56,511 bases of DNA from an uncultured Lachnotalea sp. (GTDB lineage Bacteria > Bacillota > Clostridia > Lachnospirales > Lachnospiraceae): contig CAOKOS010000012.1 in NCBI GenBank assembly GCA_948470255.1, positions 1-56,511 on the forward strand, in the 5' to 3' direction. The notes under the pieces were generated by a model. It did not search any database, had not been told where the DNA came from, and was given only the letters and a program-made list of their open reading frames with translations. Of the stretch, positions 33,714-42,529 are shown in pieces. How positions within the stretch are numbered: the first letter of the stretch is position 1; each line of letters starts with the position of its first letter. Position numbers and translations under genes: made by a program.

Positions 33714-35207
33714 ATGATATTAAGTGGTTTGCTGTCCCATGTGGGATATGTGCGGATCAGGGGAAGCGCCCAGACAGAAGTGACAGGGATCACCTGTGAT
33801 TCCAGGGAAGTAAAGCCTGGAGATATGTTTGTCTGTATGGCTGGCTTCGGGCGGGACGGCCACGAATTTGCCGGGGAAGCCATAGAGCGGGGAGCTTCGG
33901 CAGTGGTGATGGAGGAGGGCAGCAAAGAGGCGGCCAGACTGGAAAAGAAACTTTCGGAAAAGTCTGAGAAGAAACCGGCCCTTGTGTTGGCAGCCTCCAC
34001 AAGGAAAGCATTTTCACCGTTGGCGGCCGCTTTTTACGGATACCCTCTCCGCTCCATGGTATCGGTGGCAGTGACAGGGACAAAGGGAAAGACTACAACT
34101 GCTTATATGCTCCGGGGGATTTTAGAAGCGGCAGGCCATAAAACAGGCCTGATTGGCACCAACGGAGCGTTTATCGGAACAAAAAAATACTCGCTTTCCC
34201 ATACGACTCCGGAAGCACATGAGCTGCAGTGGATTCTTCGGAAGATGAAAGATTCCGGTTGTACCCACGTGGTGATGGAAGTATCTTCCCAGGGGATAAA
34301 AATGGAGCGGGTGGCTGACCTTCATTTTAACTGCGGGATTTTTACTAATCTTTCACCGGATCATATTGGTCTGGGTGAGCATGAAAATTTTGAGGATTAC
34401 CTGTATCAGAAAAGCCGTTTGTTTTTAAACTGTGATACAGGGATTATTAACCAGGATGACAAGTGGGCCGGGGATATGACGGCCAGGGCTTCTTGCCGCC
34501 TGGTGACTTATGGGATTTCGGCAGGGGACTACCGGGCGGCGGAGCCGGCCCGTTACAAAGACAGCCGGATGTTGGGGTGTGAATACCGGCTGGAAGGGAA
34601 GGCTTCGGAAACTGTTTTTCTGCCGCTGCCGGGAGAATATAATATCCGAAACAGCCTTGCTGCCATTGCCGCCTCTTCGGAACTGGGCGTGGCTGCAGGG
34701 ATAGCGGCAAAAGCCCTTGAAAAGGTTCAGGTGCCCGGACGCATGGAGGTGGTTTCTGGAAGCGGCCATTTGTGGGTGATCGTGGATTACGCACACAACG
34801 AAAGCAGTATGGAGAATCTTTTGAAGACATTGAAAGACTATGAGCCGCGCCGCCTGATTTGTGTATTTGGCTGCGGGGGAAACCGCTCCCCCATCCGCCG
34901 GATTGGGATGGGCAGGGCAGCGGGAAAATGGGCGGATATCTCCGTTGTAACGGCAGACAATTCCAGGTATGAACCACTTGCAGATATTATTTCAGCCATT
35001 GAAGAAGGTATTAAGGAAAGCGGCGGGAATTATGTGGTAATCCCGGATAGACGTGAAGCCATCGGATATGCCATCCGCCATGGAAAGCTGGGGGATATCA
35101 TAGCTATCATTGGAAAAGGCCATGAGGAATACCAGGAGACAGAAGGGCGGCGTGTCCCTTTTTCAGACAGAGGGGAAGCAAAAGCGGCGCTGCTGATCTA
35201 TAAATGA
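33714..35207 (+). CDS. murE: UDP-N-acetylmuramyl-tripeptide synthetase (MurE)
   Basis: MurE adds the third amino acid to UDP-MurNAc-L-Ala-D-Glu. The 497-residue protein has the Mur ligase P-loop GTKGKTT (122-128), the central domain with HTTPEAHELQ and MEVSSQG, and the C-terminal domain with VDYAHN. The substrate motif that is DNPR in meso-diaminopimelate enzymes reads DNSR here (415-418); the Arg that reads the DAP carboxyl group is kept, so DAP is the likely substrate, with the Pro-to-Ser change noted. A GGGGAGATATTC site precedes the ATG. murF follows eleven bases after the stop. Confidence 0.93.
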   Translation: MILSGLLSHVGYVRIRGSAQTEVTGITCDSREVKPGDMFVCMAGFGRDGHEFAGEAIERGASAVVMEEGSKEAARLEKKLSEKSEKKPALVLAASTRKAFSPLAAAFYGYPLRSMVSVAVTGTKGKTTTAYMLRGILEAAGHKTGLIGTNGAFIGTKKYSLSHTTPEAHELQWILRKMKDSGCTHVVMEVSSQGIKMERVADLHFNCGIFTNLSPDHIGLGEHENFEDYLYQKSRLFLNCDTGIINQDDKWAGDMTARASCRLVTYGISAGDYRAAEPARYKDSRMLGCEYRLEGKASETVFLPLPGEYNIRNSLAAIAASSELGVAAGIAAKALEKVQVPGRMEVVSGSGHLWVIVDYAHNESSMENLLKTLKDYEPRRLICVFGCGGNRSPIRRIGMGRAAGKWADISVVTADNSRYEPLADIISAIEEGIKESGGNYVVIPDRREAIGYAIRHGKLGDIIAIIGKGHEEYQETEGRRVPFSDRGEAKAALLIYK

Positions 35208-35218
35208 GAGGATAAAAG

Positions 35219-36604
35219 ATGGAGCAGACAACAGTAAAAGATATTGTAAGGGCTTCGGGAGGCAGGCTTTTGGCCGGAGATCCTGACGCACGGATTGAGA
35301 ATGTCAGTATTGATTCCAGGGAAATGAAAGGGAAGGATTTATTTGTGCCTTTGATCGGGGAGCGCTCTGATGCCCATGATTATCTGGCGCAGGCCATAGA
35401 AAATGGGGCGAAGGCCGTACTTTGTTCCAGGGATATGAAACCGCTTCCCGGGGCGGCCTGGATTCAGGTGGAAGACACGCTGAAAGGGCTGCAGGCGGTG
35501 GGAAAGGATTATAGAGAGAGGATAGGCATACCTGTGATCGGCGTCACGGGAAGCGTGGGAAAAACCACCACCAGGGAAATGATAGCGACTGGCCTTGGGG
35601 CAGGTTTTCGTGTGTTTAAGACTTCAAAAAATTTTAATAGTGATATTGGCCTTCCTGTCACCATGACCGAGATGGGGGAAAAGGATGAGCTGGCGGTTTT
35701 AGAAATGGGCATAAGTGATTTTGGGGAAATGGAGCTTCTTTCTTCCCTGGCACAGCCTTTGGCGGCTGTTATTACAAATATCGGCGTAGCCCATATTGAG
35801 CAGTTGGGGACTATGGAGAATATATTTAAAGAAAAGCTTAAAATCACTTCTTTCATGAAGCCGGGAGGTACACTGATTCTCAATGGAGACGATGAGTATT
35901 TAAAAACAGTGCCGGCAGACTGTGGGTTTCAGAGGATTTTTTATGGTTTTGGCGACAACTGCCAGTACCGGGCTAAGCAGGTGAAGCTGACTGGCGCCGG
36001 TACAGAGTTTACGGCTGTCAGTGATAAAGAACAGATTACGGTACGGCTTCCTGCCATGGGAAAACACATGGTTATGGATGCGCTGGCGGCTCTGGCGGCG
36101 GCTTCCCTTCATGGAATTTCCATGGAACGGGCGGCAAAGGCCCTGGAGAATTTTGAAGGGTTTAAAAACCGGCAGCAGATTTACCGCCTTTCAGATTTTA
36201 CGGTTATTGATGACACTTATAATGCAAGCCCGGATTCCATGAGGGCAGCCCTGGAGGTTCTTGACGGAATGGAATCTCAGGGAAACAAGATTGCAGTTTT
36301 GGCAGATATGTTGGAACTGGGGGAAAACAGCCGGATGTTCCACCGTCAAGTGGGGCAGTTTGCAGCGGGGCTTTCCATAGACTGCCTTGTCTGTATTGGG
36401 GAATTGGCGGTGGAAATCGGAAATGGATTCCTGGAAGTGCAGGCCGATAAAGGAATAAAAAGCCCAGAGGCCCGTTTTTTTACCACCAAGAAAGAAAGTC
36501 TTCCATTTTTGAAAACCCTTGCCGGCGGGGGAAATCTTCTGCTTTTTAAAGGATCCAACGGTATAAGGCTTGGCGAGCTTGTGGGAGCTTTAAAGGAACC
36601 ATAA
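35219..36604 (+). CDS. murF: UDP-N-acetylmuramoyl-tripeptide--D-Ala-D-Ala ligase
   Basis: MurF completes the peptidoglycan precursor by adding D-Ala-D-Ala. The 461-residue protein has the Mur ligase P-loop GSVGKTT (111-117), the NFNSDIGLP segment, LEMGISDFGEM, and the C-terminal DDTYNASPDSM motif near 330. It directly follows murE, and both appear in a plus-strand run with ftsK, so they are likely cotranscribed. The ATG follows GAGAGGATAAAAG. Confidence 0.96.
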   Translation: MEQTTVKDIVRASGGRLLAGDPDARIENVSIDSREMKGKDLFVPLIGERSDAHDYLAQAIENGAKAVLCSRDMKPLPGAAWIQVEDTLKGLQAVGKDYRERIGIPVIGVTGSVGKTTTREMIATGLGAGFRVFKTSKNFNSDIGLPVTMTEMGEKDELAVLEMGISDFGEMELLSSLAQPLAAVITNIGVAHIEQLGTMENIFKEKLKITSFMKPGGTLILNGDDEYLKTVPADCGFQRIFYGFGDNCQYRAKQVKLTGAGTEFTAVSDKEQITVRLPAMGKHMVMDALAALAAASLHGISMERAAKALENFEGFKNRQQIYRLSDFTVIDDTYNASPDSMRAALEVLDGMESQGNKIAVLADMLELGENSRMFHRQVGQFAAGLSIDCLVCIGELAVEIGNGFLEVQADKGIKSPEARFFTTKKESLPFLKTLAGGGNLLLFKGSNGIRLGELVGALKEP

Positions 36605-36653
36605 GATTCCTGGGACAGTCAGGATATTTTTTACGGAAAGAGAATAAAAACAT

Positions 36654-38858
36654 ATGTTAAAACCATATGCGGATGTCATTATTGACATTACTCATACGGC
36701 GGTGGACCGGATTTTTCAGTATGAAATACCGGAAGAATTGTCAGGGCAGGTTTCTCTGGGAATGAAAATCCGGGCGCCATTTGGACAGGGAAACCGTCTG
36801 CAGGATGGCTATATTGTCGGCTTTTCAGAGAAAACGGATTATGACCCCCTTAAAATCAAAAAAATAGCATCGATTTGTGAGGACAGCATACCCATTGAGG
36901 GCCAGCTGATTTGCCTGGCCGCGTGGATGAAGGAACATTATGGCTCCACCATGATACAGGCGTTAAAGACGGTGCTGCCGGTAAAGCGGAAGGTTAAGAC
37001 TGCCCAAAAACGGTATCTGGTGAGAAGCGCCGGGGAAGAGGAATGTAGGGAGCTTCTTTCCCTGTACCGGAAAAAGAACCAGAAAGCAAGAGTGCGGTTT
37101 CTGGAGGCTCTTTTGGAGGACTGTGTCCTGCCTTACGAAATGGTTGTGCAGAAACTCCGGGTGTCCCCGGCCTCTTTTAAAGCTTTTCTCACAGAGGGGG
37201 TATGCAGGCTGGAGACGGAGAGCAGTTATCGGAATCCGGTGAAGGACAATTCGCCGGGGGGAGCCAGTGTCTGCCTAAATCAGGAGCAGAGGAGGGTGGT
37301 TTCCGGTATCTGGCAGGCCTGGGAAGGGGACAGGAAGCCTTGCCTCCTCCATGGGATTACAGGAAGCGGGAAGACAGAAGTTTATATGGAATTGATCCGC
37401 CATGTGATTGAGAAAGGAAAACAGGCTATCGTGCTGATTCCTGAGATTGCTTTGACCTGGCAGACGGTGATGCGGTTTTACCGTCAGTTTGGGGACAGAG
37501 TCTCTATTGTCCATTCCCGGCTGTCGGCGGGAGAAAAGTCCGATCAGATGGAGCGGGCAAGACGAGGGGAACTGGATATTATGATTGGCCCCCGTTCCGC
37601 TCTTTTTACACCGTTTCCAGACTTGGGCCTTGTGGTGATTGATGAGGAGCATGAGACAGCTTATAAAAGTGAAACAGTTCCCAGGTATCATGCCGTGGAC
37701 ACTGCCATTGAACGGTGCCGCCTGGCGGGGGCCGTGGCGGTACTGGGGTCGGCGACCCCTTCGGCGTCTTCCTATTATAAAGCGCAGAGCGGGGCGTATC
37801 ATTTTTTTCAGATGAAAAAACGGGCCAGGGAGGCCAGTGCGCTTCCGGCAGTGGAAATCGTTGATTTAAGGGAGGAGCTTAAGGCTGGAAACAGAGGGAT
37901 TTTCAGCCGGAGGCTTACGGAGTTGATGGAAAAGACCCTGGGGCGGGGTGAACAGATTTTGTTGTTTTTAAACCGAAGGGGATATGCCGGATTTGTCTCT
38001 TGCCGTTCCTGTGGAAAAGCTGTGAAATGCCCTCACTGCGATGTAAGCTTGAAAGCCCACAGGGATGGAACCCTTAAATGCCATTATTGTGGTTATGAAA
38101 TCCCCATTCCAAAGAGGTGCCCTTCCTGTGGTTCTGGATATATTGCAGGTTTTGGAACACAGAAAGTGGAGGCCCTGGTGAGGGCCATGTTTCCGAAAGC
38201 GGGAATCCTTCGGATGGACATGGATACTACTGCAAAAAAGGGAAGCTATGACGCCATCTTATCGGCATTTGCTGATGGAAAGGCGGATATCCTGATTGGG
38301 ACTCAGATGATTGTGAAAGGACATGATTTTCCAAAAGTGACGTTGGTGGGGATTTTGGCGGCTGATCTTTCCCTGTATTCCGGCGGCTATGAGGCGGGAG
38401 AGCGGACATTTTCCCTGTTAACCCAGGCAGCCGGCAGGGCCGGCAGGGACAGGCTTCCCGGCCATGTGGTGATTCAGAGCTATTCACCGGATCATTACAG
38501 TGTGGAGGCTGCCGCCAGCCAGGATTATGAGGGATTTTACTGGCATGAGATTTTGTATCGGAAGCTGCTTTGTTATCCTCCTGTTTACCGGATGCTTTCT
38601 CTTCTTATTACTTCCAAGGAGGAGGAAACAGCGCTCCATATGGCTGGTCTGGTAAAAAAGCAGGCGGAGGCAGTAAATGAGGATGGCATCCTTGAGCTGG
38701 TGGGACCGGCAAAAGCTTCTGTATCAAAGATTAATGATATGTACCGGTACACATTTTACGCCAAATGTGAAGAGAAAGAGCCTCTCTTGGAACTTATGGG
38801 GCAGCTGGAGGCGCTTTCGTGGGACAAGGGTGTTTTATATCAGTTTGATATGGAATAA
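36654..38858 (+). CDS. priA: Primosomal protein N', replication restart helicase
   Basis: PriA recognises stalled forks and reloads the replicative helicase. The 734-residue protein has the N-terminal DNA-binding domain (VDRIFQYEIPEEL), helicase Walker A GITGSGKTEV (from 234), DEEH (330-333), and eight zinc-binding cysteines in four CxxC pairs (CRSCGKAVKCPHC ... CHYCG ... CPSCG). The conserved GTQMIVKGHDFPKV and QAAGRAGRD follow. It opens the priA-def-fmt-rsmB-rlmN-prpC-prkC-rsgA-rpe-thiN cluster known from B. subtilis. The ribosome site GGAAAGAGA is weaker than those around it. Confidence 0.96.
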   Translation: MLKPYADVIIDITHTAVDRIFQYEIPEELSGQVSLGMKIRAPFGQGNRLQDGYIVGFSEKTDYDPLKIKKIASICEDSIPIEGQLICLAAWMKEHYGSTMIQALKTVLPVKRKVKTAQKRYLVRSAGEEECRELLSLYRKKNQKARVRFLEALLEDCVLPYEMVVQKLRVSPASFKAFLTEGVCRLETESSYRNPVKDNSPGGASVCLNQEQRRVVSGIWQAWEGDRKPCLLHGITGSGKTEVYMELIRHVIEKGKQAIVLIPEIALTWQTVMRFYRQFGDRVSIVHSRLSAGEKSDQMERARRGELDIMIGPRSALFTPFPDLGLVVIDEEHETAYKSETVPRYHAVDTAIERCRLAGAVAVLGSATPSASSYYKAQSGAYHFFQMKKRAREASALPAVEIVDLREELKAGNRGIFSRRLTELMEKTLGRGEQILLFLNRRGYAGFVSCRSCGKAVKCPHCDVSLKAHRDGTLKCHYCGYEIPIPKRCPSCGSGYIAGFGTQKVEALVRAMFPKAGILRMDMDTTAKKGSYDAILSAFADGKADILIGTQMIVKGHDFPKVTLVGILAADLSLYSGGYEAGERTFSLLTQAAGRAGRDRLPGHVVIQSYSPDHYSVEAAASQDYEGFYWHEILYRKLLCYPPVYRMLSLLITSKEEETALHMAGLVKKQAEAVNEDGILELVGPAKASVSKINDMYRYTFYAKCEEKEPLLELMGQLEALSWDKGVLYQFDME

Positions 38859-38899
38859 AAGGAGTAATAATACAATTTTAGTGGAAAGGAAGTGGCGGT

Positions 38900-39370
38900 A
38901 TGGCGCTTAGAACAATCCGGGAAATCGGAGATGAAGTACTGACGAAAACGGCGAAGGAAGTGGAAAGGATGACACCGCGGACGAAAAAACTGATCGCGGA
39001 CATGCTGGATACCATGTATGAAGCGCAAGGGGTAGGGTTGGCAGCTCCCCAGGTGGGGATTTTGAAAAGGATTGTCACTATTGATGTGGGTGACGGCCCC
39101 ATCGTCCTGATTAATCCGGTGATTCAGGAGACGGGAGGAGAGCAGACAGGGGCGGAAGGGTGCCTGAGCGTTCCGGGGAAACAGGGAATCGTTACCAGGC
39201 CCAATGAAGTGACAGTAAAAGCCTTAGACGAAAATATGGAGGAGCAGGTTATCACAGGAACAGAGCTTTTAGCCAGGGCCATTTGCCATGAATGTGACCA
39301 TCTAGATGGAAAACTTTATGTGGAACTGGTGGAAGGGGAACTGACAGATGTGTCAGACGAGGAAGAATGA
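38900..39370 (+). CDS. def: Peptide deformylase
   Basis: The enzyme removes the formyl group from new proteins. The 156-residue protein has all three family motifs: GVGLAAPQVG (near 46-55), EGCLSVPG (with the metal Cys) and HECDH (130-134; two metal His and the catalytic Glu). It precedes fmt, which puts the formyl group on the initiator tRNA, as in many bacteria. The start follows AAAGGAAGTGG. Confidence 0.97.
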   Translation: MALRTIREIGDEVLTKTAKEVERMTPRTKKLIADMLDTMYEAQGVGLAAPQVGILKRIVTIDVGDGPIVLINPVIQETGGEQTGAEGCLSVPGKQGIVTRPNEVTVKALDENMEEQVITGTELLARAICHECDHLDGKLYVELVEGELTDVSDEEE

Positions 39371-39492
39371 TGAAGAAAACAGGCTGCCATCTGCTCTTTA
39401 TAGGGGAAGGCGCTTAAAATTTTATTAAAAATGTGTGAAAAGTGCAGCTTTTGCAGAAAAACAGAGTATACTGGAAGATGGAGGAAAGGTTT

Positions 39493-40440
39493 ATGAAACT
39501 GGTGTTTATGGGAACGCCGGAGTTTTCGGTTCCGGCCCTTGAGGCGCTTCTCGCTGGAGGACATACGGTGGAAGCAGTCGTCACCCAGCCTGACAAGCCC
39601 AGGGGACGGGGAAAAGAAATGCAGGGGACGCCGGTGAAAAAAGCGGCCCTGACCCATAAGATCCCGGTGCTTCAGCCGGAACGGGTCAAGGGCAATGAAG
39701 AATTTTGGAGACAGTTAAGAGAAATAAACCCGGATGCCATTGTGGTAATCGCTTTTGGACAGATTCTTCCAAAAGAAGTCCTTGAGCTTCCCCGATACGG
39801 CTGTATCAATATCCATGCTTCCCTGCTTCCCAAGTACCGGGGAGCGGCTCCCATCCAGTGGGCGATCCTTGACGGGGAAACAGAGACGGGGATTACTACG
39901 ATGTATATGGAGGAAGGGCTGGATACCGGCGACATGCTTTTAAAAACCGTAGTGCCCATTGCAGAGGATGAGACAGGAGGAAGCCTCCATGATAAGCTGG
40001 CGGCCGCCGGCGGCCCCCTGATCTTGGAAACTCTGCAGGGGCTTGAAGCAGGGACTTTGAGAAGGACGCCTCAAACGGGAGAAACATGTTATGCAAAAAT
40101 ATTGACAAAATCTCTTGGAAGGATTGACTGGTCCATGGATGCGGTTTCCATTGAACGTCTGATCCGGGGGCTTTCCCCGTGGCCCAGCGCCTACGGATAT
40201 CTCGGAAAAAAAACGGTGAAGTTCTGGAAAGCGGAGGTTTGTGACGGGGAAAGCGGGGAAGTGATAAAAGGCTGTCAGCCTGGTACAGTGGCTGCCGTTA
40301 CAAAAGACCGTATTTTGATTCAGACAGGGAAAGGGCTTCTGGCGGTAAAGGAGCTGCAGCTAGAAGGGAAGAAGCGGATGGATGCAGGAGCATTCCTGCG
40401 TGGGTATCCCCTGAAAACAGGGGACAGAATGGAGGGATAA
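39493..40440 (+). CDS. fmt: Methionyl-tRNA formyltransferase
   Basis: Fmt formylates Met-tRNA for translation initiation, using 10-formyltetrahydrofolate. The 315-residue protein starts MKLVFMGTPEFSVPALEALL, has the folate and active-site segment NIHASLLPKYRGAAPIQWAI near 105-125 (catalytic Asn-His and SLLPxYRG), DTGDML and a C-terminal OB-type domain. The ATG at 39493 follows GGAGGAAAGG by five bases; an in-frame ATG 17 codons earlier lacks a ribosome site and adds residues not found in relatives. Confidence 0.97.
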   Translation: MKLVFMGTPEFSVPALEALLAGGHTVEAVVTQPDKPRGRGKEMQGTPVKKAALTHKIPVLQPERVKGNEEFWRQLREINPDAIVVIAFGQILPKEVLELPRYGCINIHASLLPKYRGAAPIQWAILDGETETGITTMYMEEGLDTGDMLLKTVVPIAEDETGGSLHDKLAAAGGPLILETLQGLEAGTLRRTPQTGETCYAKILTKSLGRIDWSMDAVSIERLIRGLSPWPSAYGYLGKKTVKFWKAEVCDGESGEVIKGCQPGTVAAVTKDRILIQTGKGLLAVKELQLEGKKRMDAGAFLRGYPLKTGDRMEG

Positions 40441-40443
40441 GAT

Positions 40444-41166
40444 ATGCCTTATTACTATGGATACGGTTACTATTTTGACCCCACGTGGATTTTAGTGCTG
40501 GTGGGAATGGTGATTTGTATGATTGCTTCGGCAAGGGTGAGGACCACTTTTTCCAAATATTCAAAAGTGATGAGCCGCACCGGTATGACGGGGGCAGAAG
40601 CCGCCAGGCGTTTATTGGACAGCCAGGGCATATACGGAGTACAAGTGCTTCCGGTATCCGGCAACCTGACAGATCATTACGACCCCAGGGATAAAACTTT
40701 AAAGCTTTCCCAGTCTGTGTACGGAAGCCGTTCCGTGGCGGCCATCGGGGTGGCGGCCCATGAGTGCGGCCATGCCATTCAGGATGAGGTGGGTTATTCT
40801 CCTTTAAGGCTCAGGACTGCTTTTGTGCCTGTGGCCAATTTTGGCTCCAGTGTCAGCATGATCCTGATTATTGCGGGATTGATTTTTGGCGCCAGGGGAG
40901 GAAGTTATTCGATTTTGGTGAATATTGGGATTTTTTGCTTTTCTCTGGCTGTATTATTTCAGCTGATTACCCTTCCGGTGGAGTTTAACGCATCGAGCCG
41001 TGCCCTTACACTTCTTCAGGATACCGGGATTCTTTACGGGGATGAAGCGGCGAAAACAAGAAAAGTGCTTTCAGCGGCGGCGCTGACCTATGTGGCAGGC
41101 GCCCTTTCTGCCATGCTGCAGCTTCTCCGGCTGATTATCCTTTTTGGAGGAAGAAGACGTGACTGA
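40444..41166 (+). CDS. Membrane zinc metallopeptidase (YugP-type)
   Basis: The 240-residue protein belongs to the Zn_peptidase_2 family. It opens with aromatic residues (MPYYYGYGYYFDPTW), has an N-terminal membrane helix, the HECGH zinc site (106-110), and further helices near 130-150, 158-178 and 215-235. Its substrate is unknown. It begins three bases after the fmt stop and overlaps rsmB by eight bases, so it is translated as part of the cluster; the same place is empty in B. subtilis, where the homologue lies elsewhere. Confidence 0.9.
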   Translation: MPYYYGYGYYFDPTWILVLVGMVICMIASARVRTTFSKYSKVMSRTGMTGAEAARRLLDSQGIYGVQVLPVSGNLTDHYDPRDKTLKLSQSVYGSRSVAAIGVAAHECGHAIQDEVGYSPLRLRTAFVPVANFGSSVSMILIIAGLIFGARGGSYSILVNIGIFCFSLAVLFQLITLPVEFNASSRALTLLQDTGILYGDEAAKTRKVLSAAALTYVAGALSAMLQLLRLIILFGGRRRD

Positions 41167-42529
41167 CGTACGGGAGCTTAGCCTGGACTGTTTGGTGGAC
41201 ATTCTGGAAAAGGGGAAGTATAGCCATGTGGTATTGAAGCAGGCTTTAGATGCCCATGGGGAGCTTTCTAAAAGGGACCGGGCTTTTCTCACCTGTCTCA
41301 CGGAAGGCTGTGTGGAGCGGCTTTATGAGCTGGATTATGTGATTGACTGTTTTTCCAGGTTAAAGACTGCAAAAATGAAGCCTTTGATCAGGGAACTTTT
41401 GCGGATGGGTGTTTATCAGATCAAATATATGGACTCTGTCCCGGACAGGGCTGCCGTAAACGAAGCGGTGCGGCTGGCCGGAAAGCGGGGGTTTGGTTCT
41501 TTAAAGGGCTTTGTGAATGGTGTGCTTCGGAATGTAGCAAGGCAGTATGCTTTTATTTCTTACCCTAAAAGGGAAGATAGTTTTTCCCAGTGGGCAAAGG
41601 TGGTTTATTCCATGCCGCCATGGATTACGGAAGAACTTTTGAAAGAGTATGGGGAGGAACGTACGGAGCAGATACTTGCCGCCGGTCTTTCGGCCAGGCC
41701 TCTTTCAGTCCGGTGCAATTTAAGCAGGGCCTCTTTGAAAGCGATTGTGAAAAGCCTTGAAGAACAGGGGATTGGTGTAAAAAGTGTAAAAGATGTTCCA
41801 AGTGTTCTTTTACTGGAAGGATATGACAGCCTTTCGGAAACAAAAGCTTTTCAGGAAGGGCTTTTGCAGGTACAAGATATCAGTTCTGTGCTGGCAGGGC
41901 TTTCTGCAGGGATTAAACAGGGGGAGTTTGTGTTGGATGTCTGTGGGGCTCCGGGAGGCAAAAGCCTTCATGCGGCAGACCTTCTTATGGGAACAGGCCA
42001 TGTGGAGGCCAGAGACTTGACGCCGGAAAAGACAGCGCTTATCAAAGAGAACATAAAACGCAGCGGTTTTTCCAATATTTCAGTAAAAGTATGGGATGCG
42101 CTGGCCCCAGATGCATCGATGATTCAGAAAGCCGACGTGGTTTTGGCGGATCTGCCTTGTTCCGGCCTCGGGATTATCGGACGGAAGGGCGATATCAAGT
42201 ATAAAATAACGAAAGAGCAGCAGAAAGAACTTTCTGCCCTTCAAAGAAAAATTTTGAGTGTGGTATGGCAGTATGTAAAACCGGGAGGCCGGCTGGTGTT
42301 TTCCACCTGTACGGTGTTCCCTTCGGAAAACCGGGAAAATGCCCAATGGTTTATAAAGCATTTTCCATTTACGCCGGTGGACTTAAAGAAGATTCTTCCG
42401 AAACGCTTTTTTGGGGAAGGGGAGCGGACGGAAGGAAGCGATAGGGGATGGCTTCAGCTTTTGCCGGGGGAAAGGGAGACAGATGGATTCTTTATTGCAG
42501 TGTTCAGGAGAAACAAAGTCTTGTTATGA
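41159..42529 (+). CDS. rsmB: 16S rRNA (cytosine-967 C5) methyltransferase
   Basis: RsmB methylates C967 of 16S rRNA. The 456-residue protein has an N-terminal NusB-like RNA-binding domain (residues about 5-130, with KRDRAFLTCLTEG and AVNEAVRLAGK) and a C-terminal methyltransferase domain: DVCGAPGGKSLH for S-adenosylmethionine, DLPCSGLG with Cys334, and STCTVFPSEN with the catalytic Cys384. GTG at 41159 follows GGAGG by eight bases; a TTG five codons earlier overlaps that ribosome site and is rejected. Confidence 0.95.
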   Translation: MTDVRELSLDCLVDILEKGKYSHVVLKQALDAHGELSKRDRAFLTCLTEGCVERLYELDYVIDCFSRLKTAKMKPLIRELLRMGVYQIKYMDSVPDRAAVNEAVRLAGKRGFGSLKGFVNGVLRNVARQYAFISYPKREDSFSQWAKVVYSMPPWITEELLKEYGEERTEQILAAGLSARPLSVRCNLSRASLKAIVKSLEEQGIGVKSVKDVPSVLLLEGYDSLSETKAFQEGLLQVQDISSVLAGLSAGIKQGEFVLDVCGAPGGKSLHAADLLMGTGHVEARDLTPEKTALIKENIKRSGFSNISVKVWDALAPDASMIQKADVVLADLPCSGLGIIGRKGDIKYKITKEQQKELSALQRKILSVVWQYVKPGGRLVFSTCTVFPSENRENAQWFIKHFPFTPVDLKKILPKRFFGEGERTEGSDRGWLQLLPGERETDGFFIAVFRRNKVLL

